Assembly: GCA_900552645.1 (NCBI GenBank)
Contig: USAN01000009.1
Coordinates: forward strand, 8,336 to 72,335
Source: an uncultured Bacteroides sp.
Lineage (GTDB): Bacteria > Bacteroidota > Bacteroidia > Bacteroidales > Bacteroidaceae
DNA: 64,000 bases
Reading direction: 5' to 3'
Shown: positions 62,801-64,000 of the stretch, piece by piece
Layout of the letters: the number at the start of each line of letters is the position of its first letter
Numbering within the stretch: the first letter of the stretch is position 1
The notes under the pieces: generated by a model
Database searches by the model: none
Told to the model about the DNA's origin: nothing
What the model saw: the letters and a program-made list of their open reading frames with translations, nothing else
Program-made: the position numbers and the translations under genes

Positions 62801-63950
62801 CAACTATTTTCAAATTGAGGTAATTGATTCCGGAATAGGAATAGATAGCGATAAGACAGAGAAGATATTTCAGAGGTTTTATCAGATAGATAATGAGATA
62901 ACCGGCCATAATTTTGGTACAGGTATAGGCCTTCACCTTACCAAGTCGCTTGTTGAATTACACCATGGAATAATAAAGGCCGAGAGAGTAGAAGAAGGAA
63001 ACGGTAGTCGATTTACAGTTAGAATACCGTTGGGATGCTCACATTTAAGGACCGACGAACTTGAAATGGATGATATAATAAATGTAGAAGATATTGTAGC
63101 TAATTCCGAAAGAATGAAGCAGATAGATATTGCTTTATATGAAGATGCCGAGGAGGAGAGAAAGTCGCGCTCGAAGACAAACTTCAAAATTGTAATTGTA
63201 GAAGACGATGATGATATAAGTGATTATTTGCGCAAGGAACTTTCGGACGATTATAAGATAACTCTATGCACTAATGGTAAGGAGGGATACGATACAATAA
63301 TAGAAATGTCTCCTGATCTTATTGTAAGTGATGTTATGATGCCTATAATGGACGGCATTACACTTACAAAAAAAATAAGACAAAATGTAGATATAAATCA
63401 TATTCCTATCATACTACTTACCGCTAAATCGGCAATAGAAGATAAAGTTGAAGGTATGGAAGTTGGAGCAGATGCCTATTTTGCTAAACCATTCAATATT
63501 GACATACTTAAAAGTACTGTTGCCAATCTTATACTGAACCGTCGATTACTTCGTACTAAGTTTACAGGGGCACAAAATCAGGAGGATAAGATACAACAAG
63601 TAATTCTTAAGCCTGCAGATGAGAAACTTATGGAGAAAATAATGAAGGTAGTGAACGAAAATATAGACAATACAGAACCAAATGTCGAGATGATTGCCGA
63701 TAATGTAGGATTTAGTCGCGTTCATGTACATAGAAAGCTAAAGGAACTTACAAACATGTCGGCACGCGACTTTATAAAGAATATCCGACTTAATCAGGCG
63801 GCTAAGCTATTGAAGGAGAGTAATGTAAATGTGTCTGAAGTAGCTTATGCAACCGGTTTCCTTACTTTATCACACTTCTCTACATCATTCAAAGAGAGAT
63901 ATGGAATAACACCTAGCGAATATGCGAAAAAGGAATGTGGTACGTTTTAG
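59880..63950 (+). CDS. Hybrid two-component system (HTCS) regulator of PUL2
   Basis: A 1356-residue single-chain sensor/regulator. It has a signal peptide (about 1-22) and Reg_prop double propeller (GYIWIATEYGLNKFDG, LWIGTEGEGLYKI, LWIGSSTSGTWII). A Y_Y_Y domain covers about 690-770 and one membrane helix about 773-795. The kinase has HisKA with His830 in ISHEIRTP, and HATPase (NLLSNAFKYTP, DSGIGID, GTGIGLHLT). The receiver has Asp1151 in VSDVMMPIMDG, and the C-terminal AraC-type HTH covers about 1255-1350 (VSEVAYATGFLTLSHFSTSFKERYG). It is divergent from susC and should activate the PUL2 susCD (and possibly GH115) genes when it binds its oligosaccharide. It is of the same type as the PUL1 regulator. 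Confidence 0.95.
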   Translation: MKRYTFLLTLLILFLCCNNINSQGSRFYSAGNGLSCSLINQIFQDRYGYIWIATEYGLNKFDGTKFTIYKHAAADSSTLKNNYVRSLYEDRDNLLVGCYNGLMKFNRATNSFNEIPMIRDGEQKIPFVSQIIKLHNGDIWAITAGQGIFIVDKDLKSAHYMTDLMKHLNFHFYNSVYQDSKGIIWLGTEFNGIVKYNIKSRKVKVYRAPEIPENSINSIIEDKKGNIFVGLAKHGVIKYDDGADTFKSVEYSQKKMTFPVFSMVTVHDEVIVGTDGYGLKRYNYSTGKLDDYNANLNVYDYSKGKIHAMMVDKDNNLWVGLFQKGIMYITQKEKKFGYYGINSSTYNIIGSNCVRAIYKDIQNNLWIGTEGEGLYKINEKGKLLHHYSPDGTENSLPSNISAIYQDSRGVLWIGSSTSGTWIIDPKIDRYVKADFSDSEQVNSFIEKNGKMYVGTFGSGIYVCTLDGKKQKVYIGSIADNNSLPNNWILSLYLDSKDMLWICHRKGVSCMNIKNDNFINYGKSSLVIEGCIGYSITEDRNGDILAGTSEGLFKFNKGTSQLTQYTVADGLPHNVICGICEDAENNLWLSTYMGICKFNTSTKYCMNYYERDGIQGNEFYQGAYMKDNAGRIYFGGINGMTYFNPNEIHDVQQKNRVLITDFYVNQTPVNINSLSGNDKIIECDVMKADIFRLNYTDNTFSISFSTLQYDNPEQIIYQYRISELSKTWHTSEPGKNSVTYNNLPPGKYTFQVKVMNSSYGDEIRTIQIIISPPWYFSWWAYCIYIFIVLLQVKGIIDYLKMKMRHKHEMLMRKNEEQLNDAKMQFFINISHEIRTPMTLITSPLEKLISEARDKNLRESYVLIYRNAQRILRLINQLMDVRKLDKGQMFMKFRKADMVDFIDDIMLTFEYTARKKNIEFTFEHQDSHLEVWIDINNFDKIIMNLLSNAFKYTPVNGHINIRLITGYDTSETASIRNYFQIEVIDSGIGIDSDKTEKIFQRFYQIDNEITGHNFGTGIGLHLTKSLVELHHGIIKAERVEEGNGSRFTVRIPLGCSHLRTDELEMDDIINVEDIVANSERMKQIDIALYEDAEEERKSRSKTNFKIVIVEDDDDISDYLRKELSDDYKITLCTNGKEGYDTIIEMSPDLIVSDVMMPIMDGITLTKKIRQNVDINHIPIILLTAKSAIEDKVEGMEVGADAYFAKPFNIDILKSTVANLILNRRLLRTKFTGAQNQEDKIQQVILKPADEKLMEKIMKVVNENIDNTEPNVEMIADNVGFSRVHVHRKLKELTNMSARDFIKNIRLNQAAKLLKESNVNVSEVAYATGFLTLSHFSTSFKERYGITPSEYAKKECGTF

Positions 63951-64000
63951 CCTGCATAATTCATCCTCACTACTTATCGTATGTCTTTGTCAAAAAATCC

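Overview
The window is low-GC bacterial DNA from the order Bacteroidales (Bacteroides/Prevotella type). The evidence is two SusC/SusD pairs, two one-piece hybrid two-component regulators (HTCS), Bacteroidetes-style lipoproteins, promoter matches to TTTG-N19-TAnnTTTG rather than sigma70, and Bacteroidetes-only families such as DUF5683, DUF3822, BACON and DUF4859. I cannot fix the genus.

Left region (1-20202), polysaccharide utilisation locus 1 (PUL1). A leftward pair encodes a GH97 enzyme with an extra C-terminal zincin domain and a GH43 enzyme cut by the window edge. A rightward series encodes a GH127 beta-L-arabinofuranosidase, SusC, SusD, a two-repeat DUF4859 lipoprotein, a BACON-DUF6055-DUF4859 lipoprotein, a secreted DUF6055 protein and an HTCS. 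Three proteins of this locus carry an HExxH metallopeptidase-like motif with a downstream glutamate. GH127 plus GH43 arabinofuranosidase-type activity, a GH97 of the retaining alpha-galactosidase/arabinopyranosidase subgroup and three peptidase-like proteins suggest a glycoprotein target, for example plant hydroxyproline-rich glycoproteins. That target is inference. Direct repeats spaced 20 bp in the divergent region are candidate binding sites for the HTCS.

Middle region (20286-48000), mostly housekeeping. In order: CPA2 antiporter, tRNA-Gln, rsfS, ftsH, cdsA, lpxB and surE (leftward), parA-parB-DUF5683-lytic transglycosylase, rel (ppGpp), a MerR-like regulator, alaS, a small RecD/Dda-like helicase, an unknown-DUF3822-rsmD cluster, cardiolipin synthase, an outer-membrane beta-barrel protein with a Gly-rich tail, a small membrane protein, aroB and tRNA-Pro. 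Several clear terminators and promoters are visible.

Right region (47966-63950), PUL2. A calcineurin-like phosphoesterase and an outer-membrane receptor-like protein flank a leftward susC-susD-GH115 series, with an HTCS divergent from susC. GH115 enzymes remove alpha-glucuronic acid from xylan or arabinogalactan, so this locus also points to plant cell-wall glycans. A strong terminator separates susD from the GH115 gene, and three GTTACA-like repeats at 21-bp spacing lie between susC and the HTCS gene.

No CRISPR array, rRNA, transposase, integrase or phage gene was seen.
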